DNA of 21,095 nucleotides, taken from contig CANGZG010000020.1 of NCBI GenBank assembly GCA_947458415.1, positions 1-21,095 of the forward strand, in the 5' to 3' direction. The DNA comes from Comamonadaceae bacterium. GTDB taxonomy: Bacteria > Pseudomonadota > Gammaproteobacteria > Burkholderiales > Burkholderiaceae_C. The notes under the pieces are model-generated. The model did not search any database. It worked only from the letters and a program-made list of their open reading frames with translations, and was not told the origin of the DNA. Shown here piece by piece: positions 15,125 through 21,095 of the stretch. The stretch's first letter is position 1; each line of letters opens with the position of its first letter. The position numbers and the translations under genes were made by a program.

Positions 15125-16780
15125 TCAGTTCATGACGCCGAGTTGTTTGTTGATCATCCACTGCTGGGCGATCGACAAAATGTTGTTGGACAGCCAATAC
15201 AACACCAGGCCCGCGGGAAAGAAAAAGAACATGACGCTGAAAGCCAAGGGCATGAACCACATCAACTTCGCTTGAATCGGGTCTGGCGGCGTCGGGTTCA
15301 GCCAAGTCTGGAAAACCGAGGTGGCGGTCATCAGCAACGGCAATATGAACCAAGGGTCAGGGGCGGCCAAATCGTGTATCCACCCGATCCACGGTGCATT
15401 GCGCATCTCCACTGAAGACAGCAACACCCAGTACAAGGCAATGAAAAAGGGAATTTGCACCGCGATCGGCAAACACCCGCCCAAAGGATTGACTTTTTCT
15501 TCGCGGTAAATCCGCATCATCTCCATTTGCATTTGTTGCGGGTTGTCCTTGAGTCGTTCGCGCATTTCCATGATTTTGGGGCTGATGGCCTTCATCTTGC
15601 CCATGCTTTTGTAGGCCTGCGAATTCAGCCAATAAAAAGCAATTTTCAACACCACCACCAGCGCCACAATCGCCCAACCCCAGTTGCCAATCACCCGGTT
15701 CAATTCGTACAACAACCAAAACAGGGGCTTGGACAAAATCGTGAGCCAGCCATAGTCCTTGACCAATTCCAAGCCCGGGTACAACGCTTCAAGTGCTTTT
15801 TCTTCTTGCGGGCCGACAAACAAGCGCGCGGTTTGCGACAAGCGTGATGAAGCCGCGATGGCCGGCAAAGGCGCCACCATGCCCACCGAATACAAGTTGG
15901 TGTCTATTTTGCGTGCGAACAATTCACGCTGCTGTGAGTCATCCAACAACCAGGCCGAGGCAAAGTAATGCTGCACCATCGCCACATAGCCTTGCTGGGT
16001 CTGCTTCTCAAAGTCCGCGTTGTTTTTTTCAATGTCGGAAAACTCGATCTTCTGGTATTTTTTCTCGGCCGTGAACACCGACGGGCCCGTGAATGTCGAG
16101 TAAAACGCTGACTCGCCTTCAGGCTTGTTGCCATCGCGCACCAATTGCACATACAACTGTGGCGTGATGCTGCCGGCGGACAAGTTCACAATGTCATGCT
16201 TGACGTCAATCGCATAGCTGTTGCGTCTGAGCACATAGGTTTTGATCAATTTGACATCACCCACCGGTGCCGATTCAAACACCAGATTCAATTCATTCTC
16301 ACCGTCTTTGAGACGGGTTTGGCCACTGAACACCATGGGGGTTTTGTGTGTCGGCCAAGCGGCGCCGCTGGCCGCGCCAATCAAACCCGACTGCGCCAAG
16401 TACACGCGTTCTTTGCTGTCGTCCATCAACACCACATTGCTGTCTGCCCGGCGCACGTCTCGGTGCTTTAACAATTCGGCACGGACCAGGCTGGCACCCT
16501 CGGTGCTGAATTGCAGTTTCAGCACATCGGTCTGAACGTCGATGCGCTGCGCGGTTGTTTCCGTGCTTGCTTGAGCGCCACCCACTTGCGGCAACGCGCT
16601 CGCTGGCGTCACCGCCGCAGGTGTCGCCGCGGTTTGGACCGGGGCCGGGGCTGGTGTGGTTTGTGCGGCCGGTGGAAAAAACGTGGGTTTGTTGCCTCGG
16701 CTGATTTGCCACTGGTCCCACAACATGACCATAGAAAATCCAAAAACAACCCAAAGAATGGTGCGGCGAATGTCGTTCAT
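15125..16780 (-). CDS. yidC: Membrane protein insertase YidC
   Basis: YidC inserts and folds inner-membrane proteins, alone or with SecYEG. The 551-residue product has the Gram-negative layout: an N-terminal membrane helix (ILWVVFGFSMVMLWDQW, near residue 8), a Pro/Ala/Thr-rich linker, and a large periplasmic P1 domain (about 75-330). Five C-terminal membrane segments follow, starting at KPLFWLLYELNRVIGNWGWAI. The cytoplasmic loop KSMGKMKAISPKIMEMRERL and the segment NPLGGCLPIAVQIPFFIALYWVL are characteristic; the substrate-binding arginine is probably the one in MRIYREEKVNP or nearby. The start overlaps the yidD stop by four bases. Confidence 0.97.
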   Translation of the reverse strand: MNDIRRTILWVVFGFSMVMLWDQWQISRGNKPTFFPPAAQTTPAPAPVQTAATPAAVTPASALPQVGGAQASTETTAQRIDVQTDVLKLQFSTEGASLVRAELLKHRDVRRADSNVVLMDDSKERVYLAQSGLIGAASGAAWPTHKTPMVFSGQTRLKDGENELNLVFESAPVGDVKLIKTYVLRRNSYAIDVKHDIVNLSAGSITPQLYVQLVRDGNKPEGESAFYSTFTGPSVFTAEKKYQKIEFSDIEKNNADFEKQTQQGYVAMVQHYFASAWLLDDSQQRELFARKIDTNLYSVGMVAPLPAIAASSRLSQTARLFVGPQEEKALEALYPGLELVKDYGWLTILSKPLFWLLYELNRVIGNWGWAIVALVVVLKIAFYWLNSQAYKSMGKMKAISPKIMEMRERLKDNPQQMQMEMMRIYREEKVNPLGGCLPIAVQIPFFIALYWVLLSSVEMRNAPWIGWIHDLAAPDPWFILPLLMTATSVFQTWLNPTPPDPIQAKLMWFMPLAFSVMFFFFPAGLVLYWLSNNILSIAQQWMINKQLGVMN

Positions 16781-17064
16781 GGCAAAGGTGATTCAGAGGA
16801 AGAAGAAGAAAGCGGCTGGTTGCGAAAGCCACCAAGCGAGAAAGACAGCGGTTGGGTGGGCACAGGGTCATGGCCACCTTCACACCAAGGGTGACAGCGA
16901 GCGATGCGCTTGAGGGTCAAGTAGCTGCCTGCGGCCGCGCCATGCATGGCCAAGGCTTGCACACCGTACGCGGAGCAGGTCGGCGTGAATCGGCAAGAAG
17001 AGCCTAACCACGGACTCAACAGCAATCGATAGGCTTTGATCAATCCGATCAACAAACGTCTCAT
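16777..17064 (-). CDS. yidD: Membrane protein insertion efficiency factor YidD
   Basis: YidD is a small membrane-associated protein that aids YidC-dependent insertion. The 95-residue sequence has the family hallmarks SPWLGSSCRFTPTCSAYG, the conserved HG, KRIARCHPWCEGGHDPVP, and an amphipathic N-terminus (MRRLLIGLIKAYRLLL). The serine-rich tail after the conserved core is variable in the family. It overlaps rnpA upstream and yidC downstream, both by ATGA, so all three are probably translationally coupled. Confidence 0.95.
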   Translation of the reverse strand: MRRLLIGLIKAYRLLLSPWLGSSCRFTPTCSAYGVQALAMHGAAAGSYLTLKRIARCHPWCEGGHDPVPTQPLSFSLGGFRNQPLSSSSSESPLP

Positions 17065-17417
17065 GGGGTGGTTTCTGCTTTGTCAAACAATTGCTGCAAT
17101 TCCAGGCGCACCGCGGTTTTCAACGCCAAAGAGCTTGCGCTGGGAAATGCGCGGGTATCAAATGTTTTGCGCAAGCGCACGACCCGCTCATTCGCCGGTT
17201 CGGGCCCAACATGGTGGGCGGCCAGCGCATAAATTTGGCGTCTGATGGTGTTGCGTGTCACCGCCCGCTTGGCCCAGCGTTTGGGGACCACCGCACCAAT
17301 TCGGTTATGCGGTGCAGGTGCTTTGACATGCAAGGCGAAATGGTCAGTGCTGGCGCGAACGCCTGCGTCCATGACCGCGTCAAACTCTGTTTTCAAGGTT
17401 ATGCGCGTCAGACCCAT
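17061..17417 (-). CDS. rnpA: Ribonuclease P protein component RnpA
   Basis: RnpA is the protein cofactor of RNase P, which trims the 5' leader of tRNA precursors. The 118-residue basic protein shows the RNR signature region AKRAVTRNTIRRQIY together with RIGAVVPKRWAKRAV, and an aromatic patch near the start (EFDAVMDAG, DHFALHV). It follows rpmH by 35 bases, as in nearly all bacteria, and overlaps yidD. No clear Shine-Dalgarno precedes the ATG, so a slightly different start cannot be excluded. Confidence 0.93.
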   Translation of the reverse strand: MGLTRITLKTEFDAVMDAGVRASTDHFALHVKAPAPHNRIGAVVPKRWAKRAVTRNTIRRQIYALAAHHVGPEPANERVVRLRKTFDTRAFPSASSLALKTAVRLELQQLFDKAETTP

Positions 17418-17452
17418 CGAGGTTGCGCGGGTTGCGGTCAGAAAAAACCGAC

Positions 17453-17587
17453 TCAGACAGCCAACCGTTTGCGGCCTTTGGCGCGTCGGGCATTGATGAC
17501 AGCACGGCCGCCACGGGTTTTCATGCGAACCAAAAAGCCGTGGGTGCGCGCACGGCGGGTTTTCGAAGGTTGGTAAGTGCGTTTCAT
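17453..17587 (-). CDS. rpmH: 50S ribosomal protein L34
   Basis: A 44-residue, very basic protein beginning MKRTYQPSKTRRARTHGF and ending AKGRKRLAV, an almost complete match to bacterial L34, which sits in the large ribosomal subunit. It is the first gene of the rpmH-rnpA-yidD-yidC-mnmE run and is transcribed away from dnaA. A GAG some ten bases before the ATG may serve as a weak ribosome binding site. Confidence 0.97.
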   Translation of the reverse strand: MKRTYQPSKTRRARTHGFLVRMKTRGGRAVINARRAKGRKRLAV

Positions 17588-17620
17588 GGTCTGTGTCTCA
17601 AGTTCAAAGGTAAACCGTGC

Positions 17621-17626
17621 ATTATC
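17621..17626 (-). promoter_or_regulatory. Candidate -10 element of the rpmH promoter
   Basis: On minus, GATAAT (17626-17621) matches the -10 consensus in five of six bases and would start transcription about 27 bases before rpmH. The best -35 (TTCACA) is 20 bases upstream, longer than ideal, and overlaps a near-consensus DnaA box at 17647-17655. Confidence 0.4.
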
Positions 17627-17699
17627 TCTGTTTTTGCCCTGTCCTTTGTGAAAATATGCTTTGGGTGTGATGGCTTACCAAAGAAATCCATGGTGCTGG

Positions 17700-17727
17700 T
17701 TGAAAAAACCCTGTTTCTGTGGATAAA
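17700..17727 (+). promoter_or_regulatory. dnaA: Candidate dnaA promoter overlapped by a DnaA box
   Basis: TTGAAA (17700-17705), a 16-base spacer and GATAAA (17722-17727) make a reasonable sigma-70 promoter, starting near 17734. The perfect DnaA box at 17718-17726 covers the -10, which would let DnaA repress its own gene, as known in other bacteria. Confidence 0.45.
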
Positions 17728-17800
17728 TTTTTGATAAAGTAGTCCGTATGCATTTATTCACCCGATCTATCCACAGTTTGCTCTGTACAGGCCTGCGCGC

Positions 17801-19204
17801 ATGACCCAGACGGCTGTTCCCGCAGATGCGAACGATGCCGGTCAGGCATTGTGGCAGTCGTGTACCGAGTTATTGGCCCAAGAATTGCCAGAACAACAGT
17901 TCATCACGTGGATCAAGCCGCTGCAAGCCACGGTATCGGACGATTTTTCAAAATTGACCCTGGTGGTGGTCAACCGGTTCAAACTCGACTGGATCCGCGC
18001 CCAGTACGCGGCGCGCATCAGCGCCTTGTTGAACCAACTCTACGGTCAGCCGATACAGCTCGACTTTGCACTCATGGCCAAGGCCCCGGCGGCCAAAGTT
18101 TTACCGGTCCGTGGTCCCACAGATTCTGAAGAATTCACCGGCGTGTTGGCTGCCTCATCTAACGACACGGTGCTCAACGGTTTCAAGAACCGGCTCAACA
18201 GCAGTTTGTGCTTTGACAACTTGGTCGAAGGCACCGCCAACCGCATGGCCCGTGCCGCGGCCATGCATGTGGCCAATGTGCCCGGGCAGCTCTACAACCC
18301 GCTGTTCATTTATGGCGGTGTCGGGCTTGGCAAAACCCATTTGATGCATGCGGTTGGCAACCAATTGCTGCAAAACAAACCCGACGCCAAAGTGCTTTAC
18401 ATCCATGCCGAACAATTTGTGTCTGACGTGGTCAAGGCCTACCAGCGCAAAACCTTTGACGAGTTCAAACAGCATTACCACTCGCTGGACCTGTTGCTGA
18501 TCGATGATGTCCAATTTTTTGCCAACAAAGACCGCACGCAAGAAGAATTTTTCAACGCATTTGAAGCCTTGCTGGCCAAAAAATCGCACATCGTGATGAC
18601 AAGTGACACCTACCCAAAAGGATTGGCTGACATCCACGAACGGCTGGTGTCGCGGTTTGACTCGGGGTTGACTGTCGCGATCGAGCCGCCTGAGCTTGAA
18701 ATGCGGGTGGCCATTTTGATCAACAAGTCCCGGTCTGAAGGCGCTGAAATGCCCGAAGAAGTGGCATTTTTCGTGGCGAAAAATGTGCGCTCCAACGTGC
18801 GCGAGCTGGAAGGCGCTTTGCGTAAAATCTTGGCGTATTCGCGCTTCAACCAAAAAGAAGTGTCCATTCAACTCGCGCGTGATGCCTTGCGCGATCTGCT
18901 GTCCATACAAAACCGCCAAATTTCCGTGGAAAACATCCAAAAAACAGTGGCTGATTACTACAAAATCAAAGTCGCTGACATGTATTCCAAGAAACGGCCT
19001 GCTTCCATCGCCCGACCACGCCAAATCGCCATGTACCTGGCCAAAGAGCTGACCCAAAAAAGCCTGCCGGAGATTGGTGAATTGTTTGGCGGGCGTGACC
19101 ACACCACGGTGTTGCACGCGGTGCGCAAAATATCCGCTGAACGACAAACCGTGAGTGAATTGAACCAACAGCTCCATGTGCTTGAGCAAACCCTCAAAGG
19201 CTGA
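17801..19204 (+). CDS. dnaA: Chromosomal replication initiator protein DnaA
   Basis: DnaA binds the origin, unwinds it and loads the helicase. The 467-residue product shows domain I (about 15-85, LWQSCTELLAQELPEQQFIT), a short linker and the AAA+ domain with Walker A GGVGLGKTH (172-180) and Walker B LLLIDDVQFF (231-240). Sensor and arginine-finger regions include HERLVSRFDSG and NVRELEGALRK. The C-terminal DNA-binding domain has the signature GGRDHTTVLHAVRKI. The domain II linker is short, as in Comamonadaceae-like proteins. The ATG at 17801 is preceded only by a weak AGG. It is followed by dnaN after a 243-base gap that contains further origin elements. Confidence 0.97.
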   Translation: MTQTAVPADANDAGQALWQSCTELLAQELPEQQFITWIKPLQATVSDDFSKLTLVVVNRFKLDWIRAQYAARISALLNQLYGQPIQLDFALMAKAPAAKVLPVRGPTDSEEFTGVLAASSNDTVLNGFKNRLNSSLCFDNLVEGTANRMARAAAMHVANVPGQLYNPLFIYGGVGLGKTHLMHAVGNQLLQNKPDAKVLYIHAEQFVSDVVKAYQRKTFDEFKQHYHSLDLLLIDDVQFFANKDRTQEEFFNAFEALLAKKSHIVMTSDTYPKGLADIHERLVSRFDSGLTVAIEPPELEMRVAILINKSRSEGAEMPEEVAFFVAKNVRSNVRELEGALRKILAYSRFNQKEVSIQLARDALRDLLSIQNRQISVENIQKTVADYYKIKVADMYSKKRPASIARPRQIAMYLAKELTQKSLPEIGELFGGRDHTTVLHAVRKISAERQTVSELNQQLHVLEQTLKG

Positions 19205-19447
19205 CCCGTGACCTGTGCTTTTTCTAACTCTGTGGACAGTTTTGGAATAACTTCATGGTTATCCACAGGGTGTGTTGTTTTTGAAAAGTTGTTCATGTCC
19301 AGCATGGGGTATCCGTGTCACTTGCAAACAGTGTTTGGCGGTGCCCAAGTGCTTGATACAAAAGTGGAAAATACGCTTGTCCACACCAACTGGCCTTGCT
19401 TATCTACTACTGCTATTGATTAATAAAGAATTTAAGAAGAGGATGAC
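19205..19447. other. dnaA-dnaN intergenic region with DnaA boxes, DnaA-trio-like run and AT-rich element
   Basis: The gap contains a perfect DnaA box TTATCCACA (19259-19267, plus), TTGTCCACA (19377-19385, plus, one mismatch) and TTTTCCACT (19371-19363, minus, one mismatch). After the second box come a GC-richer spacer, the triplet run CTACTACTGCTA (19404-19415) and an AT-rich stretch (19416-19437). That order (box, spacer, triplets, AT-rich) is the basal unwinding layout described for DnaA-trio origins. This gap is therefore a strong candidate for the melting site. The dnaN promoter must also lie here; TTGCTT (19396-19401) with ATTAAT (19419-19424) is one possibility. Confidence 0.65.
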
Positions 19448-20554
19448 ATGATTGTCTTGAAAGCCACCCAAGCGCAAATCGTTGCGTCGCTGCAATCGGT
19501 TGCAGGCATCGTTGAACGTCGCCACACGTTGCCGATATTGGCCAATGTGATGTTGAAGAAAACCGGCGACTCGGTGCAATTGACCACCAGTGACCTTGAA
19601 ATTCAAATCCGCACCGATGCGCAGTTGGGCGGCGACAGTGGAAATTTCAGCACCACGGTGGGTGCGCGCAAATTGATGGACATCTTGCGCTCGATGCCTG
19701 CCGATCAAACGGTCTCACTCGAAAGCAACCAAAACAAGTTGTTGCTCAAAAGCGGTAAGAGCCGGTTCACGCTGCAAACTCTGCCAGCGGAAGATTTCCC
19801 CTTGGTCCAAGAGTCGGCCAATTTCGGTCCTGTGTTCAGCGTGCCTCAGCAAACATTGAAAGCCTTGCTGCAGCAAGTCTCGTTTTCGATGGCGGTGCAT
19901 GACATCCGTTACTACCTCAATGGCATTTTGTTTGTGGCCGAAGGCAAACAGCTCAGCTTGGTGGCCACCGATGGTCACCGCTTGGCTTACACATCCGCCA
20001 CACTGGCTGTGGATGTGCCCAAACAAGAAGTCATCCTGCCGCGCAAAACCGTGCTCGAGTTGTTGCGTTTGCTCAGCGACAAAGAGGGTGACATTGCCAT
20101 GCAATTTGCCACCAACCAGGCGCGTTTCAGTTTCGATGGCAAAGAACTCGTGACCAAATTGGTCGAAGGCAAATTCCCCGACTACAACCGTGTGATCCCA
20201 AAGAACCACAAAAACAGCATCACGGTCGGCAAAGCCGCGTTACTGACCATGTTGCAGCGCACTGCCATTTTGACCAGCGACAAGTTCAAAGGCGTGCGAA
20301 TCAACCTAGACACCGGCGTCTTGCGCGTGGCTTCAAGCAATGCCGAGCAAGAAGAAGCGGTCGATGAAATGGAAGTGGATTACAGCGGCGAACCGATTGA
20401 AATTGGTTTCAATGTGTCCTACCTGATCGATGTCTTGGTCAACATGGACCAAGACATGGTTCGCATGGATTTGGCAGATTCCAACAGCTCTGTGCTGGTC
20501 ACCATTCCCGACAATGCGTTTTTCAAATACGTTGTCATGCCGATGCGCATTTAA
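19448..20554 (+). CDS. dnaN: DNA polymerase III sliding clamp, beta subunit
   Basis: DnaN forms the ring-shaped dimer that tethers polymerase III to DNA. The 368-residue protein has three repeated clamp domains and typical stretches: HTLPILANVMLKK near residue 26, LRSMPADQTVSLE, VSFSMAVHDIRYYLNGILF, VATDGHRLAY and the C-terminal FKYVVMPMRI. GAGG a few bases before the ATG is a good ribosome binding site. It lies between dnaA and gyrB in the usual order for many betaproteobacteria. Confidence 0.97.
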   Translation: MIVLKATQAQIVASLQSVAGIVERRHTLPILANVMLKKTGDSVQLTTSDLEIQIRTDAQLGGDSGNFSTTVGARKLMDILRSMPADQTVSLESNQNKLLLKSGKSRFTLQTLPAEDFPLVQESANFGPVFSVPQQTLKALLQQVSFSMAVHDIRYYLNGILFVAEGKQLSLVATDGHRLAYTSATLAVDVPKQEVILPRKTVLELLRLLSDKEGDIAMQFATNQARFSFDGKELVTKLVEGKFPDYNRVIPKNHKNSITVGKAALLTMLQRTAILTSDKFKGVRINLDTGVLRVASSNAEQEEAVDEMEVDYSGEPIEIGFNVSYLIDVLVNMDQDMVRMDLADSNSSVLVTIPDNAFFKYVVMPMRI

Positions 20555-20608
20555 CGGCTTTTCTCTTTGTGATGGACCAGCGCCCTCGGGTGCGTATTGA
20601 ACAGATTT

Positions 20609-21095
20609 ATGACAACCAACGACATGGACAGCAACGACCTCACGCAACCTGCGCCCACGCAGGGCGACCAGGCTTACGGCGAAAGCTCGATTCAAATTCT
20701 GGAGGGACTTGAGGCGGTCCGCAAACGCCCCGGCATGTACATCGGTGACACGTCGGACGGCACCGGGCTTCACCATCTGGTGTTTGAGGTGGTGGACAAC
20801 TCCATCGACGAAGCACTGGCCGGGCACTGTGATGACATCGTTGTCACGATCCACTCAGACAACTCCATCAGCGTCACCGACAACGGCAGGGGCATTCCCA
20901 CCGGCGTCAAGATGGATGACAAACATGAACCCAAGCGCAGCGCGGCAGAGATCGCGTTGACTGAACTGCATGCCGGTGGCAAGTTCAACCAAAACAGCTA
21001 CAAGGTGTCAGGCGGATTGCATGGCGTCGGCGTGTCTTGTGTGAACGCTTTGTCCAAATGGCTGCGTTTGGTGGTGCGCCGAGACGGGCAGGTAT
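20609..21095 (+). CDS. gyrB: DNA gyrase subunit B (N-terminal part, cut by the window end)
   Basis: GyrB is the ATPase subunit of DNA gyrase, which introduces negative supercoils. The 162 codons present cover the start of the GHKL ATPase domain: GLEAVRKRPGMYIGDT, EVVDNSIDEALAGH with the catalytic acidic and Mg-binding residues, DNGRGIPTGV, and the ATP lid GGLHGVGVSCVNALS. The N-terminal tail before YGESSIQIL is short and hydrophilic. ATG 20609 starts 54 bases after dnaN; an in-frame ATG at 20624 is an alternative, and neither has a clear Shine-Dalgarno. No terminator lies between dnaN and gyrB, so they may be co-transcribed. Confidence 0.96.
   Translation, partial: MTTNDMDSNDLTQPAPTQGDQAYGESSIQILEGLEAVRKRPGMYIGDTSDGTGLHHLVFEVVDNSIDEALAGHCDDIVVTIHSDNSISVTDNGRGIPTGVKMDDKHEPKRSAAEIALTELHAGGKFNQNSYKVSGGLHGVGVSCVNALSKWLRLVVRRDGQV

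Larger units (their letters stand above)
17588..17800. other. rpmH-dnaA intergenic region with DnaA boxes (probable part of oriC)
   Basis: This 213-base AT-richer gap holds a perfect DnaA box TTATCCACA on minus (17726-17718). Three sites are one base from the TTWTNCACA consensus: CTATCCACA (17767-17775, plus), TTATTCACC (17754-17762, plus) and ATTTTCACA (17655-17647, minus). The AT-rich stretch between 17723 and 17760 could be an unwinding element. The gap rpmH-dnaA is a classic origin site in many proteobacteria. Whether replication starts here or in the dnaA-dnaN gap cannot be decided from sequence alone. Confidence 0.7.

Noticed and set aside
18155..19189. A 344-codon open frame on minus opposite dnaA
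   Set aside because: dnaA is certain, and the reverse frame has only repeated Phe/His/Gln composition.

Overview
This window is a compact, gene-dense stretch of a betaproteobacterial chromosome around the replication origin. The protein sequences (DnaA, YidC, MetX/MetW, LptD, an AmgK-type kinase) and the moderate GC content with many CAA, AAA and TTG codons suggest Burkholderiales, probably Comamonadaceae or a near relative. This placement is a judgement from sequence feel, not from a search. There are no tRNAs, rRNAs, CRISPR arrays, insertion sequences or prophage genes. No gap between genes exceeds about 260 bases.

Layout from left to right. 1-155 is the tail of an AMP-binding acyl-CoA synthetase, convergent with ksgA. 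162-4842 (minus) is an outer-membrane biogenesis operon, lptD-surA-ksgA. Divergent from it, 4893-6736 carries an AmgK-like sugar kinase overlapping rsmE. 6724-9325 (minus) is metX-metW plus an alpha/beta hydrolase, coupled by two ATGA overlaps, with a leader resembling a SAM-II riboswitch. 9583-10785 is an ammonium transporter behind a likely sigma-54 promoter. 10993-11424 is a glycine-rich RRM RNA-binding protein whose ribosome binding site lies inside a perfect 10-bp hairpin. A bidirectional terminator at 11441-11465 separates it from the minus-strand run lptC, kdsC, kdsD, mnmE, yidC, yidD, rnpA, rpmH (11465-17587). On the plus strand follow dnaA, dnaN and the start of gyrB.

The origin is probably split over the two gaps flanking dnaA. 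Each has one perfect DnaA box (TTATCCACA) plus near-consensus boxes. The dnaA-dnaN gap also has a CTACTACTGCTA run resembling a DnaA-trio and an AT-rich stretch. Most genes left of dnaA are on minus and those right of it on plus, so they are transcribed away from the origin.

Functionally the window combines replication initiation (dnaA, dnaN, gyrB), ribosome and RNA maturation (rpmH, rnpA, mnmE, ksgA, rsmE), membrane protein insertion (yidD, yidC), LPS and envelope biogenesis (lptD, surA, lptC, kdsC, kdsD, amgK), methionine synthesis and nitrogen uptake. The genes are familiar. The best material for a second look is regulatory: the metX leader, the hairpin before the RRM gene, the sigma-54 site before amtB and the dnaA-dnaN origin elements. 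The shortened operons (lptC without lptA/lptB, no pdxA between surA and ksgA, amgK without murU) also deserve attention.
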